A stretch of 60,000 nt of DNA. Source: Cryptomeria japonica (taxonomy: Eukaryota; Streptophyta; Pinopsida; Cupressales; Cupressaceae). The DNA lies in the NCBI RefSeq assembly GCF_030272615.1, contig NC_081405.1:25252272-25312271 (forward strand), given 5' to 3'. Under the pieces are notes generated by a model. That model was not told the origin of the DNA. It did no database searches and saw only the letters and a list, made by a program, of their open reading frames with translations. Within the stretch, counting starts at the first letter, position 1; the number at the start of each line of letters is the position of its first letter. Positions 11,260 through 20,487 of this stretch are shown piece after piece. The translations under genes and the position numbers were made by a program.

Positions 11260-14200
11260 CTAGTCTAGCACGTCATCCACCCCCCGATCTTGCTGATCAA
11301 TATTTCGGGAAGGCAGGAAACACGCTAGAGGAGGAACATCCAACACAGGAGATGGAGCTATCACAAGATCCAAACAAGGGCTATGTTCATGTTCCAAGCC
11401 ACGTTGTTCTTGTCTAGGAGCTAAGATAAGTGCTTTAGAAAATTCGTTAGATAAATGGTTATCAATATCAACATATTCATATTCACTATCAGAAGCAAGA
11501 GAAGTAACATTTTCATCTATATCATCATCAAGATTTATAAAAATAGGATCTTTAACTCGCACAGGATCAAAACCATCATGCATCTTATGCTTAGGAGATT
11601 TTGGCTCAATTTTCGGCTGAGGAGAAAATGGAATAATACTAGCTGAAGGTGTTTTTGGGGATTGCAAAGTTTGAGAAGCAGCTGCACAAGCTCTAAGACG
11701 ACGCTTTCGTCGACGTTCACATGCAGAACAATTTTGTCTAGTCTTAGTAGGAAGTTGAGAAGATTAAGGAGGAGGAATGTTCTCATCCTTATCACTTGGG
11801 TGTTTAGGTTGTGGTTTCTTAGGTTGGATAATAGGAGAAGAGGAAGGTCTCTTCTCTTTATAAGAGGAAGGAGGAGGAACTGCTCCATATAAAGGAGGAA
11901 TATTTGGTTTAGGAAGGAGACCAAGTCCATCATGACGAAGGGGTATAGGTCTAATTTTAGAAAGTTTATTAGACATAGACATAGTCACATCCATAGGAAT
12001 GGGTTGGGAATCTTCTTGAGGAAAGACATTAGTTTTATCTTTCAAAGGAAGAACTTCCTTCTCAAGAATGATAGGAATGTCAAGTTTGGGTGTTCGAGGT
12101 TCACTTAGAGATAGGATCATATCGTTTTTCCACTTTTGATAAGATTTGAAAAGATGATCACTTCGCGGTGGAAGAGATTGGAATTGTTTAGGCCAAAAGT
12201 AATCAATAGGAATGCTAGAAGTTCTTTCAGCTAGTTTAAAGAGACTATGATTGATAGTAACAACTTCACCATTATGGGGAAATTTCAAACACTTGTGAAT
12301 AGGAGAAGCAATAGCTTTCATGGAAGATAGCCAAGGATAGCCTAGCTTCACACGAAATTGTTCGGATGATGGAATAATAGCAAAGCTCACATCAAGGGAT
12401 TTGTTATGGACCTCAATAGGTAATGTAATAGAACCAATTGCAGGAGAAGAAAATGCATCAAATAATTTCACAACCACATTTGTTTTGTCGTAGATCACTT
12501 GATTCAATTGCAAAGTGAAAAGAAATTCTTCAGTAATAACATTAACCATGCAAGAAGGATCAATAAGCACTCCACGGCAAGGTGTATTCTTGACTTTTAC
12601 AACTATATATAAAGGACCATCAGGTGCCTTGATAGTTTCACTGGAATCAAATGTGATGGAAGGTTCTTTAGGGATTTTCTACTGCTCTACAAAGTTAATC
12701 ACATTCGGAGACATAGACACAAGACCATCAGGTGAGAAAGAGGAATCATTAGTCTCAATCACATTAGAGGTATGAGAAGGTAATGGATCAGAAAAAATCT
12801 TAAGATTTTGGTTAGGAAGAGCTACAGATGTGTTGCCTTTATCATTCACACCTGAAACAGAGATAGTATTATTATCAATCAAATCTTGAATTTTACCCTT
12901 TAAAGCAAAACATTTTTCAGTATCATGCCCAGGTTGATGATGAAATTGACAAAAAGATTTGTTATCAAAATTGGGTGAATTAATCTTTGCAGGATCTATT
13001 TGCTTTATTGGAGGGAGAGTAAGCACATTTTGTTCCAATAACTTATTCATAATACTATGCAATGATTCATTCAAAGGAGTAAACTCTCTTTCTTTCTTGA
13101 AAAACTTAGAAATAGGAGGCACACCTGATGCTGCATTCACATTGTTGTTGATGATGTTTTCATTGAACTTAACAAACCCTCTGTTTGGTTTAAACTTCCC
13201 AAATGGTTGTTGACTACTATCACCCTTATCACTCGGAGCCATAGGATTTGCTTGTTCCATTTGACTCACAGTCAGTTGATAATTGTGAAGAGTTGCACAC
13301 AACTATTGGAAAGAAGTAAACTCAAAAAATAGAAGTTTTTCTCTAATATCTTTTTGTAAATTAGAAATAAAGATTCTTTGAATATCATTGTCAGGTACTG
13401 CAAAAGAAATTTGAGCACACAAATGCTTATATCTACCAATGAAATCAGTCACTTTTTCTTTAACACCCTGTTTACAATGCATTAAATCAGTCAAAGTAAC
13501 TTTAGGACTTATATTGTTTTGAAATTGTTGAATAAAAGCATTTGCAAGTTGTTGGAAAGAAGTAATAGAATAGGAAGGCAATGAGCAATACCATTGTAGA
13601 GCCTTATCTTTTAATGTTCTAGTAAACAGTTTTGTAAGCAACCTTTGGTCATGAGCAAAATCAATACATATTGTTTGAAAGGTCTTAACATGTGTTAGAG
13701 GATCACCTTTACCATTATAAAGCTCCAAATGTGGGATTTCAACATGCTTGGCGGGATAGCTCGAACAATGTCAAGAGAAAGTGGGCTCGCAACATCAAAT
13801 GTGGGCACACTAAACTTAGACTGATTCATAAAGGCAATTTGTTGTTGTAAAGAAGAGACAGTTTGTGCAAGATTGTTAATGGTCACTTCAGTCGAAGAGT
13901 TCATATTAGACATGTTAGATTGTGATGGAGGTATTATGTTATTGAAAGAAGGTATTGATTGAGAGTAAGGTGGTGAGACACTATGATAGTTAGTCATAGG
14001 AGATGATTGGAAAAAAGGAGCACTACAAGGAGGAATGGAATGGTTGAATGAATTGCCCCCTTGCATCATGTTCATTTGTGGAGATGTAATAGGGACACTT
14101 ATTGAAGGAATGGATGAAGAAGTCAGTTTGAATGAAGGAAGAGGGTTGATTGAAGAAGAAGGATTGCCCCCATGACTGGTGATCATAGGTGGAATGTTTT

Positions 14201-14690
14201 GTATTGAAGTAGTCATTATGTTTGATGTAAAAGTAGGTATACTAGCAATAGAAGTTGTCAAAGGAATAGAATGATTGACTTGAGTAGGAGGTTGTGTATA
14301 ACCTAAAGTTTCAGCACAACTCTTCATAGGCATCACATTCGAATCCACGATGTGTGCAATACTACACAAAATATCAATTCCATTCTTATCACTTTGAACC
14401 ATACGTTTTAGACCCTCAATTAATGAAAGGGCTTGACTATCGGGGTATTCTTGAGACATCCATTGCTGAAAATCATCAAATTGGTTATCCAATTTCGAAA
14501 GTTGTTCTACAGAAACCTCATGGAGAGCTTCTTCATCATTAAGAGGATTAGAGGAATTACCCATGTCCTCGTTAAAAAGGACATTCAAATTAGGTTCCAT
14601 CTCCTCCGTAATTAAACATTGGAAAGACTTAATTCTAAGGCTTCGTCTAACAGGAATAGTGTAAGTAGGGCTTATTGTTGTAAAACTCAT
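11260..14690 (-). pseudogene. Gag plus degenerate retropepsin of a Tat-like element
   Basis: The minus-strand coding remnant starts at an ATG at 14690. The first ~330 residues are Ser/Pro/Gln-rich. A frameshift near 13720 leads into the capsid region (13728-13303, with GKGDPLTHVKTF and ALQWYCSLP). A stop at 13303 follows, then a zinc-knuckle-like CQFHHQPGHDTEKC near 12930, a stop at 12679, and a protease-like region (about 12600-12250). There the aspartate is kept in GVLIDPSCMVNVI but the usual G-[GSA] after it is replaced by P-S-C, so proteolysis is unlikely. LGYPWLSSMKAIAS matches the second conserved block of Tat proteases. A further stop at 11764 precedes an acidic tail ending at 11260. 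Confidence 0.75.
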
Positions 14691-16041
14691 GCACTAGAGA
14701 GAGAGAGAGAAGATTTTGAATTTTGAAAATAAAGTTGGCAAAATTGAACAATGAGATAATGATTATCCAATTCGAACTTTGTGAAAGAAGAGGGAAACAC
14801 AACTTCCAAGAAAGGTAGGGACAATTGAAAATTAGGGCCAAGGGGGTAGCACTTAATTTTAATTGTTATCTTGAAAATTGAAATCTTGAATTTTGAATTT
14901 ATTTTCAAATTTAGAGGTATCAAATTTCAATAAAGTCAGCCAATCTCCTAGATTTAAGCTATTAAATGCAATCATGACAATCTCCCAAAATTTTAGAAAA
15001 AATGTCGCGGACCGTGGCGAACGGATTGCACACAGTCCTTGCAACTTTTTTTGAAATTTTCAGGGATGAAGGTTATGATGATTTTAAAGCTAATCTGAAA
15101 AAATTGAGTGATTTTACGATCTGTAGATAGGCCAAATTAAAGTTGCAATCTCAAAATTGAATCCTACCAAGATTGTTGAAAAATGCAAAATTTGAATTTT
15201 GAAAAAGAGAGGGAAACTGAAATTTTGAATTTTATAATTTTAGAGGGAATACTAAAAGCAATGCAAGCTTTGAAATTTAAAAGTTAACTCAATTTCATGC
15301 AAAATTCAATTTTGAAAGCGGAAATCAAAGTTGTTGCAATCAAACACTTAATTTTAAAAGTCATAAATTGCAAAAATTTGAATAAAGCACTGAAACTTTG
15401 AATGAATGCCAACACACTTTTTAGATTTAGGACAGTAAGAAACATAATTTTGACACAAAATTTCAATTTCAACAATTTTTGAATGATTAGAAGCCTTAAT
15501 CCAAGCAATCACTAGACCAACTTTGACTTTAATTTTGAAAGTGTTAGAATTGATGAAATCAGCCAAGATTCTAGATTCTAGCAGAAAAATACAGTAAGAT
15601 CTAGCTCTCGAAATTTCAGAAAAAATGTCGGGGACAATAGCGCTCGAGGTGCACACGGTCCTCGCAAATTTTTTCAAAATTTTCAGGGATGAGAGATATT
15701 ATGATTTTGTTGCGGAATCCAAAGTTACAGCTGACTTGGAGGTGTTTTGATCAGTGAAATCATCGGTCAAAGGTTGAATCAAGAAGGTTAAAAATTAGGG
15801 TTTTGACACTTAACCACTTAATTTTTAGAATTAAGGCACAAATATGAATTAATAATTTGCAATAGAAGGGTAGATCTGAAACAAGCATTAACAATTAAAC
15901 ATTTCACAAGCTCAATTACTAAAAAGAAAATTTAGGGTTTTTATGCAATTAACCTCTAAAATTTGCAAAAGATCAAACATGGAAATGTAATTAAGGAAGC
16001 AAAATTTTTCAGATCTAACCATGAATAATCAGAATTAGGAT
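14691..16041 (-). other. Long leader of the gypsy element with a repeated module
   Basis: A 1.35-kb untranslated leader lies between primer site and gag. A module with GGAC, then TGCACAC, then GTCC, followed in the two leader copies by AATTTTCAGGGATGA, occurs at about 15003-15075 and 15627-15697. Diverged copies lie in each LTR (about 9653-9716 and 16421-16480). A run of GA dinucleotides lies at 14696-14709. Short ORFs here are A/T-rich and not credible. Confidence 0.55.
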
Positions 16042-16060
16042 GTTCACGTCGGGTTCACCA
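16042..16060 (-). promoter_or_regulatory. Primer-binding site of the gypsy element
   Basis: The plus strand GTTCACGTCGGGTTCACCA ends in CCA three bases from the 5' LTR, as a tRNA 3' end would. The minus strand therefore reads as its complement (TGGTGAACCC...). I do not name the tRNA. Confidence 0.7.
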
Positions 16061-16063
16061 AAA

Positions 16064-17267
16064 TGTAAAGTGAAAAATCGAACCCTAGGTGTTCCCCCAC
16101 TCCAAGGAGAGAGAAAGGAGGTCACTAGGGTTGACAGTTTTCACTTAGGAGAGACTTTACATTCAAAAGAGGGGTTGAAACTCACAAGATCCAATCCCAC
16201 ATAATGCAAGATTGAATTCTAAATGAGTTTAAAGGGTTGAGATAGCGAGGATACCCTCTTTTGTAAAGAATGTAGATAGAAGGATTGAACTAGGAGTGTA
16301 TGTAAAAGTAGGAAAGATTCGCTTGTAGACAGAGATAGAGACACGGGATGAAGCTGTAGACCTGAAATTAGTAGTAAAATGTCGAGACGATGTTGTCCTG
16401 CAAGTTTGAGCGAAAGTTGATGGGACGATGGCGCCCGCAGTGCACATGGTCCTCCGAAAAATTCATGAAACGAAGGGGGATCTGTTCATCTCTGCACAAG
16501 GATTCCAGATCTTCAATTATAGCTGCATACCTACAACCTACACACAGAAAAGAGAGGACAATTGGGGGGTTAGGGATTAGGGGTTTGCCTTCAGGTCAAA
16601 CCCCAGTTTTGGAATTAACCAAGAAATGAGAATGTTGTAAATGTAAATGTTTGTAATGTAATCAAGTACTGATACCTTGTTGTAAGAATGTTTGTATTCT
16701 TACATGCGAAGGTGTAATGATGTTGTATGTTGTATGTTGTGTTTTGTAGGTGATCTCCTCTTCAATGGTTGAATCCTTGTCTTGAATACAACACCTAGCC
16801 TTGAATGGAGACCTAGAATGCTCAATTGCTTGAAGGAATGCTTGAATGTTTTAATGTTTGAATGTTTGAATGTTTGCCTATCGCTTCTGCCTCTTGCACA
16901 CATATATTTTTCCTCCTTTTCTGGGAGGGGAAATGTAGTTTATATACTTATCAATTAGGGTTAGGAGACTGATTTTTCTGACCTTAGGCCGACCTAGGAG
17001 CATTATTTTCCAAATTGCAAACTTGAAGACCCGATGCCCAACAAGAGACCGGGCCCAAAATAGGGCCAGGGACCAAGGCGCTGGGCGCCATGGTCCCACC
17101 TCCCGGGATAGCAGGGTGCAAGGAGGATCAGGCCAAGGTGCAGAAAGATGCAATTTTTGATGTCGTAAATAGGTTTTGGGGTCTCCATTCAGGTTCAATG
17201 TTGTGCCGCCATCGTGAAGACCCAAATGCAGTCAAAATTGCAAGTGTCACAATTTTACGACGCTACA
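16064..17267 (-). repeat. 5' LTR of the Tat-like gypsy element
   Basis: A 1204-bp LTR. On the minus strand GTATATAAAC (16938-16947) is a good TATA-box candidate for the element's transcript. Confidence 0.85.
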
Positions 17268-17272
17268 CACAT

Positions 17273-17665
17273 ATGTGTCATCATAAACATGTAATCCATC
17301 ACATATGTATCATAAATCACCATCCATAACATAGGTAATAAACAATCCACATTCGATAAATAAACACAAAGTTCAAAAAATGTCACATGCATCATCATAA
17401 ACATGTGATCCATCACATATGTATTTTAAATCAAAATCCATCACATAGCTAATAAACAATCCAATTTCCATAAATAAACACAGTTTAAAAAATGTTACAT
17501 AAATAGTCACTCTCCCTATCTCCATCTCCATATTAAAAGGTGCATCATGAATTAATTATGTAATGGAATTAGAATTCAAAACATAATAAATTAATTGTGT
17601 AAAAAAAATTCTATCAAGAAGTCAATATTAAATAGATAATATACTAATCGCATACCTCATACATT
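17273..17665. repeat. Imperfect tandem duplication, unit about 118 bp
   Basis: Sequence at 17268-17389 is repeated with changes at 17390-17504 (shared words CATCATAAACATGT, ATCCATCACATATGTAT and AATAAACAATCCA). The rest to 17665 is A/T-rich, with no ORF. It probably belongs to the 3' non-coding part of the CACTA element, whose gene ends just to the right. Confidence 0.55.
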
Positions 17666-17718
17666 TCATTCTTCATCATCATGAACATCAAGGTCATCAT
17701 CGCCAACATCATCATCAC

Positions 17719-17780
<62 letters not shown>

Positions 17781-17874
17781 CCATCAACATATTTTCCATC
17801 ATCATCACCATCATCACCATCACCATCACCACCATCACCATCACCATCACCATCACCATCACCATCACCATCAC

Positions 17875-17911
<37 letters not shown>

Positions 17912-18466
17912 TTCTTCTTCTTCTTCTTCTTCTTCTTCTTCTTCTTCTTCTTCTTCTTCTTTGAGAAACTGTCGATCGTGATCATCATCCACTTCATTGT
18001 CTACTTCGGTATCTTCTTCTTCGGTATCTTCTTCTTCCATCACATTATACTTTATCGGCCTTCCTCTTGGATCATGTCTAACAACAAATGACCAACCTGG
18101 TTTATGTGGAACCTCTACTTGCTCACATTGGCTTGGAAGAACATAGGGCTCATCCCCAACTAGTTCAAATGACCTTGTATTTAGCATTATAAAACCATTA
18201 TCATGTTCAATAACAGTTCTATCAGGATCATTTTTATTCAATCATAGCCTGTACCATTTGATGATGAACAAAAATAATTTGAAGGAATTAAAGTCACACT
18301 CAAGTATATCTTCCAAAATTTCATAGTATCAATTTTGAGACTATTGAGGATGTATGTCATTTCTTGATGAAATATGTGTCACCTCAAAGACTGCAGTGAT
18401 GCTAGAATCACAAGTTTTCTTCGTGTCATCCAACTTTTTTATGCAAAATTTATGACCATTGCAGTA
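17666..18466 (-). pseudogene. CACTA TNP2-type transposase, C-terminal part (DUF4216-like)
   Basis: Reading the minus strand from the Tat insertion: YCNGHKFCIKKLDD, then YYEILEDILECDF, then DEPYVLPSQCEQVE and KPGWSFVVRHDPRGR. These follow the order of the DUF4216 region at the end of plant CACTA transposases. Stops near 18340, 18330 and 18242 show it is broken. After this domain the frame continues into a very acidic tail encoded by a long triplet-repeat tract (see 17700-17960). The first codons here join in frame to the exon at 34834-34853 when the Tat element and one GATAG are removed, so Tat landed inside this exon. Confidence 0.75.
17700..17960. repeat. Compound triplet/hexanucleotide microsatellite inside the transposase tail
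   Basis: The plus strand shows (CAT)n, (CACCAT)n, (CAT)n and (CTT)n over about 260 bp. On the coding (minus) strand this reads as runs of Glu, then Asp, then Gly-Asp, then Asp, in frame with the CACTA transposase C-terminus. Long ORFs in the other frames (Met-rich or Ile-rich) are only by-products of the repeat. Confidence 0.9.
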
Positions 18467-18471
18467 GATAG
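18467..18471. repeat. Target-site duplication GATAG, left copy
   Basis: GATAG at 18467-18471 matches 34834-34838 immediately outside the Tat LTRs. Confidence 0.92.
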
Positions 18472-19250
18472 TGTATATGGTGAAAATGGATAGCAATAAA
18501 CAACAATATTGAAAGACTAAAATGGATTCAACCACCAAACCCTAGCCTAACAATGAACAAAGATCCACCATAACATATGAAGATAACCTAAGACAATGCA
18601 AAATAACTCAATAAATCACAAAGATTATACCATCACATGTCCACTAGGGTTTTTGATCTCCATTCTTCCTATCTCCATTGATCTTGTTTGATATGCTTGC
18701 TCTCAGATTTTTGTATGCACAAGAGCTCAACAAAGAACGGAATGTGGTTGCAAGTAGGATCGTAGTGTAGCCAAGTCCTCCAAAATCAGTCATTAGGGTC
18801 CTTGGTAATGAAGAAAGCATCTCCTTAAATAGAAGACACAATAGAAAATGGAGGGTTAAGATTGAGAGGTGTAAAAAGAGAGGTCGGCTAGGATTAGAGG
18901 GTAGGTATAAGAAATACCAAAATAATGAAAGGGGTAGGTAGTGTAGGAAATAAGAGATGAATGACATGTGTCATGTGTAGAAAAGGTTAATGAATTAATT
19001 AAATAAATAAAGATTTATTTAATTAATAGAAGAAGTAGGGTAATTAAATAAATAAAATATTTATTTAATTTAGGAAAGGGATAATTTAAATAAATAAATG
19101 TATTTATTTAAATGAGAAATAAGGCTAGAAGAGGATAAATGAATTAATTAAATAAATAAAGATTTATTTAATTAATAGAAGAATTAAGCTAAAGTAATTA
19201 AATAAATAAAATATTTATTTAATTAGACATGACAATTTTAGGTGTCTACA
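18472..19250 (-). repeat. 3' LTR of the Tat element
   Basis: A 779-bp LTR. In element orientation it runs from TGTAGACACC (19250) to CCATATACA (18472). It is identical by eye to 34055-34833. Five A/T-rich palindromes lie in its U3 part (see 18994-19224). The 107-residue ORF found in both LTRs has no family features. Confidence 0.95.
18994..19224. repeat. Five A/T-rich palindromes in U3 of the Tat LTR
   Basis: Perfect inverted repeats with short loops lie at 18994-19027 (15-bp stem), 19042-19070 (13), 19084-19113 (13), 19143-19176 (15) and 19196-19224 (13). The first two are repeated as the last two, so the cluster arose by duplication. The same set is in the other LTR (about 34577-34807). 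They sit upstream of the retroelement start site in one direction and about 370-600 bp upstream of the PMD start in the other. Confidence 0.85.
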
Positions 19251-19265
19251 TTTTGCCCCTCTTTG
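19251..19265 (-). promoter_or_regulatory. Polypurine tract of the Tat element
   Basis: The minus strand reads CAAAGAGGGGCAAAA directly before the 3' LTR start TGTAGACACC. Confidence 0.88.
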
Positions 19266-19497
19266 AGACAATGCGGCTTGTCGCGTTGTTTCAAAGAAGA
19301 TAAGATGAACTGATACAGAGTTGCCCCAGGATGGGAATGATATGCCCCCTCGAGAGATTGGATGAAAAAGTCTGGAAAGATTGCAGACAATCTCGCGATA
19401 AGAAAGATGGGAAAGAATGGACTGATTGGATAAAGTGACAAAATCACAGGATGAAGAATACTGACTCGGGAAAATGAGGGCGAGGGCTAGGGTAGGC

Positions 19498-19507
19498 TAT
19501 AAGATAA
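19498..19507 (+). promoter_or_regulatory. Candidate TATA box for the antisense PMD gene
   Basis: TATAAGATAA lies about 98 bp before the predicted ATG (19596), giving an expected start near 19530 and a short leader. An upstream ATG at 19474 would then lie outside the transcript. This is inferred from position and sequence only. Confidence 0.45.
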
Positions 19508-19595
19508 ACCACGGGCAAAAGACATCCTCATTGTCATCCACACCCATAGAAGAGCACAGTGCAGAGCGAGAAAAGAGCAGCAGCAGTCAGCAGCG

Positions 19596-19661
19596 ATGGC
19601 ATTCGTTCATAGATTCGATCGTGTCCGCCGATTCCAGCGACCAGCCGATGCAGGAGAGCCG
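19596..19661 (+). CDS. PMD protein, predicted exon 1
   Basis: ATG at 19596 opens 22 codons (MAFVHRFDRVRRFQ...GEP) that end at a strong splice donor, CCG|GTAAGT (intron from 19662). Joining to the acceptor TGCAG|GAG at 20487/20488 keeps the reading frame and adds a basic N-terminus to the large ORF. Without splicing, the large ORF would start at ATG 20500, only four codons after the acceptor, so a spliced start is more likely. Not proven without RNA data. Confidence 0.6.
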
Positions 19662-19780
19662 GTAAGTACCCGAAAACCTCCTCGTACTTTCACGCATTTC
19701 AAGTTTTGTCATTAATGCATGTTTAGGAGCAATAAATGCGCTAGAAATAGGGTAGTTTAAATGTGCAAAAACGCGCAACC

Positions 19781-20083
19781 GCGTCTGTGTCAGCGCCAGG
19801 CGCGTCTGTGTCCAACAGGCGCGTCTGTGTCGGGTCCAGGCGCGTCTGTGCCTGGAACCGCGTTTGTGTTGAATGCGGACGCGTTTGTGAAATGTAGTAG
19901 CGTCTGTGCTGTTGAACAGCGTTTATGTCATGCAGGGACGTCTGTGATCCCTGGTCGCGTTTATGTCTGGCATAGGCACGTTTGTGTTTAGAAAGCGCGT
20001 CTGTGTTGCAGAGGCGCGTTTGTGCAGTCTATAAGCGCGTTTATGAGTTAAAAGCGCGTGTGTGTTGAAAAAGTGCGTTTATG
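19781..20083 (+). repeat. Phased array of 16 GCGTYTGTG-like nonamers
   Basis: Copies start at 19781, 19802, 19821, 19842, 19860, 19881, 19900, 19919, 19938, 19957, 19978, 19997, 20016, 20037, 20056 and 20075. Intervals are 19 or 21 nt, with one of 18 and none of 20. The nonamer varies at the fifth base (C/T) and sometimes the seventh (G/A); the 9-12 nt spacers differ from one another. The same motif in opposite orientation forms the arrays at 32099-32374 and 33686-33941, in the leader of the oppositely transcribed gag-pol gene. Confidence 0.92.
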
Positions 20084-20116
20084 TGTTTAAATGCATGGTT
20101 TTAGTCCTTTAGGTCA

Positions 20117-20457
20117 AATCGGCAGTTCTGTGATGAACATACGCTGTCGATTGGATAAGCTGCTGAGAGGATACACTCAAGCAGGTCCTCTAGGAATACT
20201 AGGATAGATCAAGGCACTTTGTGATGAACAGGGAGCACCAGGATAAGCAGCACTTTGTGATGAACAGGGAGTGCGAATGTGAGTGACACTTTGTGATGAA
20301 CAGGGAATGTCACACACGTAGTACTTTGTGATGAACAGTGAGCACTACTAGGATAAATAGCAACACTTTGTGATGAACAGTGAGTGTCACTAGGGTAGAT
20401 AGCCATATGCATTTGGGTAGCGAGTAGCATTTTGTGATAAACAGTGAATGCCACAAT
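20117..20457. repeat. Array of seven hairpins with conserved loop and co-varying stems
   Basis: Each copy has a core close to TTGTGATGAACAGKG flanked by inverted arms that differ between copies yet stay complementary. Arm pairs are AATCGGCAG/CTGTCGATT (20117), GGCACT/AGCACC (20213), GCACT/AGTGC (20250), GTGACACT/AATGTCAC (20283), GTAGTACT/AGCACTAC (20318), AGCAACACT/AGTGTCACT (20359) and GTAGCATT/AATGCCAC (20423). Spacing between copies is irregular, from about 35 to 64 nt, with the first copy set further apart. In copies two and four to seven, pairs that fail on the plus strand are A-C, which become U-G wobbles on the minus strand. The structure therefore fits the minus-strand genomic RNA best (seven wobbles against one). 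Confidence 0.8.
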
Positions 20458-20487
20458 AACTGACAAGATTGATTTGCTTGACTGCAG

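Larger units (their letters stand above)
9295..17267 (-). mobile_element. Non-autonomous Tat-like Ty3/gypsy element (gag and protease remnant only)
   Basis: The 7973-bp element lies on the minus strand. The LTRs at 16064-17267 (5') and 9295-10506 (3') are 1204 and 1212 bp; the 8-bp difference equals one unit of a TGTTTTAA repeat. Read in its own direction each LTR starts TGTAGCG and ends TTTTACA. A primer site lies inside the 5' LTR, a polypurine tract inside the 3' LTR, and the TSD is CACAT. The coding part (14690-11260) matches the gag and protease region of the Tat element at 18.5-34.8 kb in domain order, but no reverse transcriptase, RNase H or integrase follows. LTR divergence is a few percent by eye. 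Confidence 0.88.
19662..20487 (+). other. Predicted intron of the PMD gene, carrying two repeat arrays
   Basis: An 826-nt predicted intron bounded by GTAAGT and a T-rich tract ending TGCAG. It contains the 16-copy GCGTYTGTG array (19781-20083) and the seven-hairpin array (20117-20457). Few bases lie outside these arrays. Confidence 0.6.

Noticed and set aside
17644-18091. Long Met-rich and Ile-rich ORFs over the microsatellite
   Set aside because: By-products of the triplet repeat read in other frames or strand; only the acidic frame continues a recognisable domain.
18644-18967. 107-residue minus-strand ORF present in both Tat LTRs
   Set aside because: Identical because the LTRs are identical. 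Composition is low-information, with no domain.
19781-20083. CRISPR-like array reading (short repeats with unique spacers)
   Set aside because: The repeat is only 9 nt, intervals are 19/21 nt, and the context is a plant retroelement without cas genes.
20209-20466. Minus-strand 85-residue ORF with repeated PVHHKV words
   Set aside because: It only reflects the hairpin repeats. Copies are spaced 35-64 nt apart, not in multiples of three, so different copies are read in different frames.
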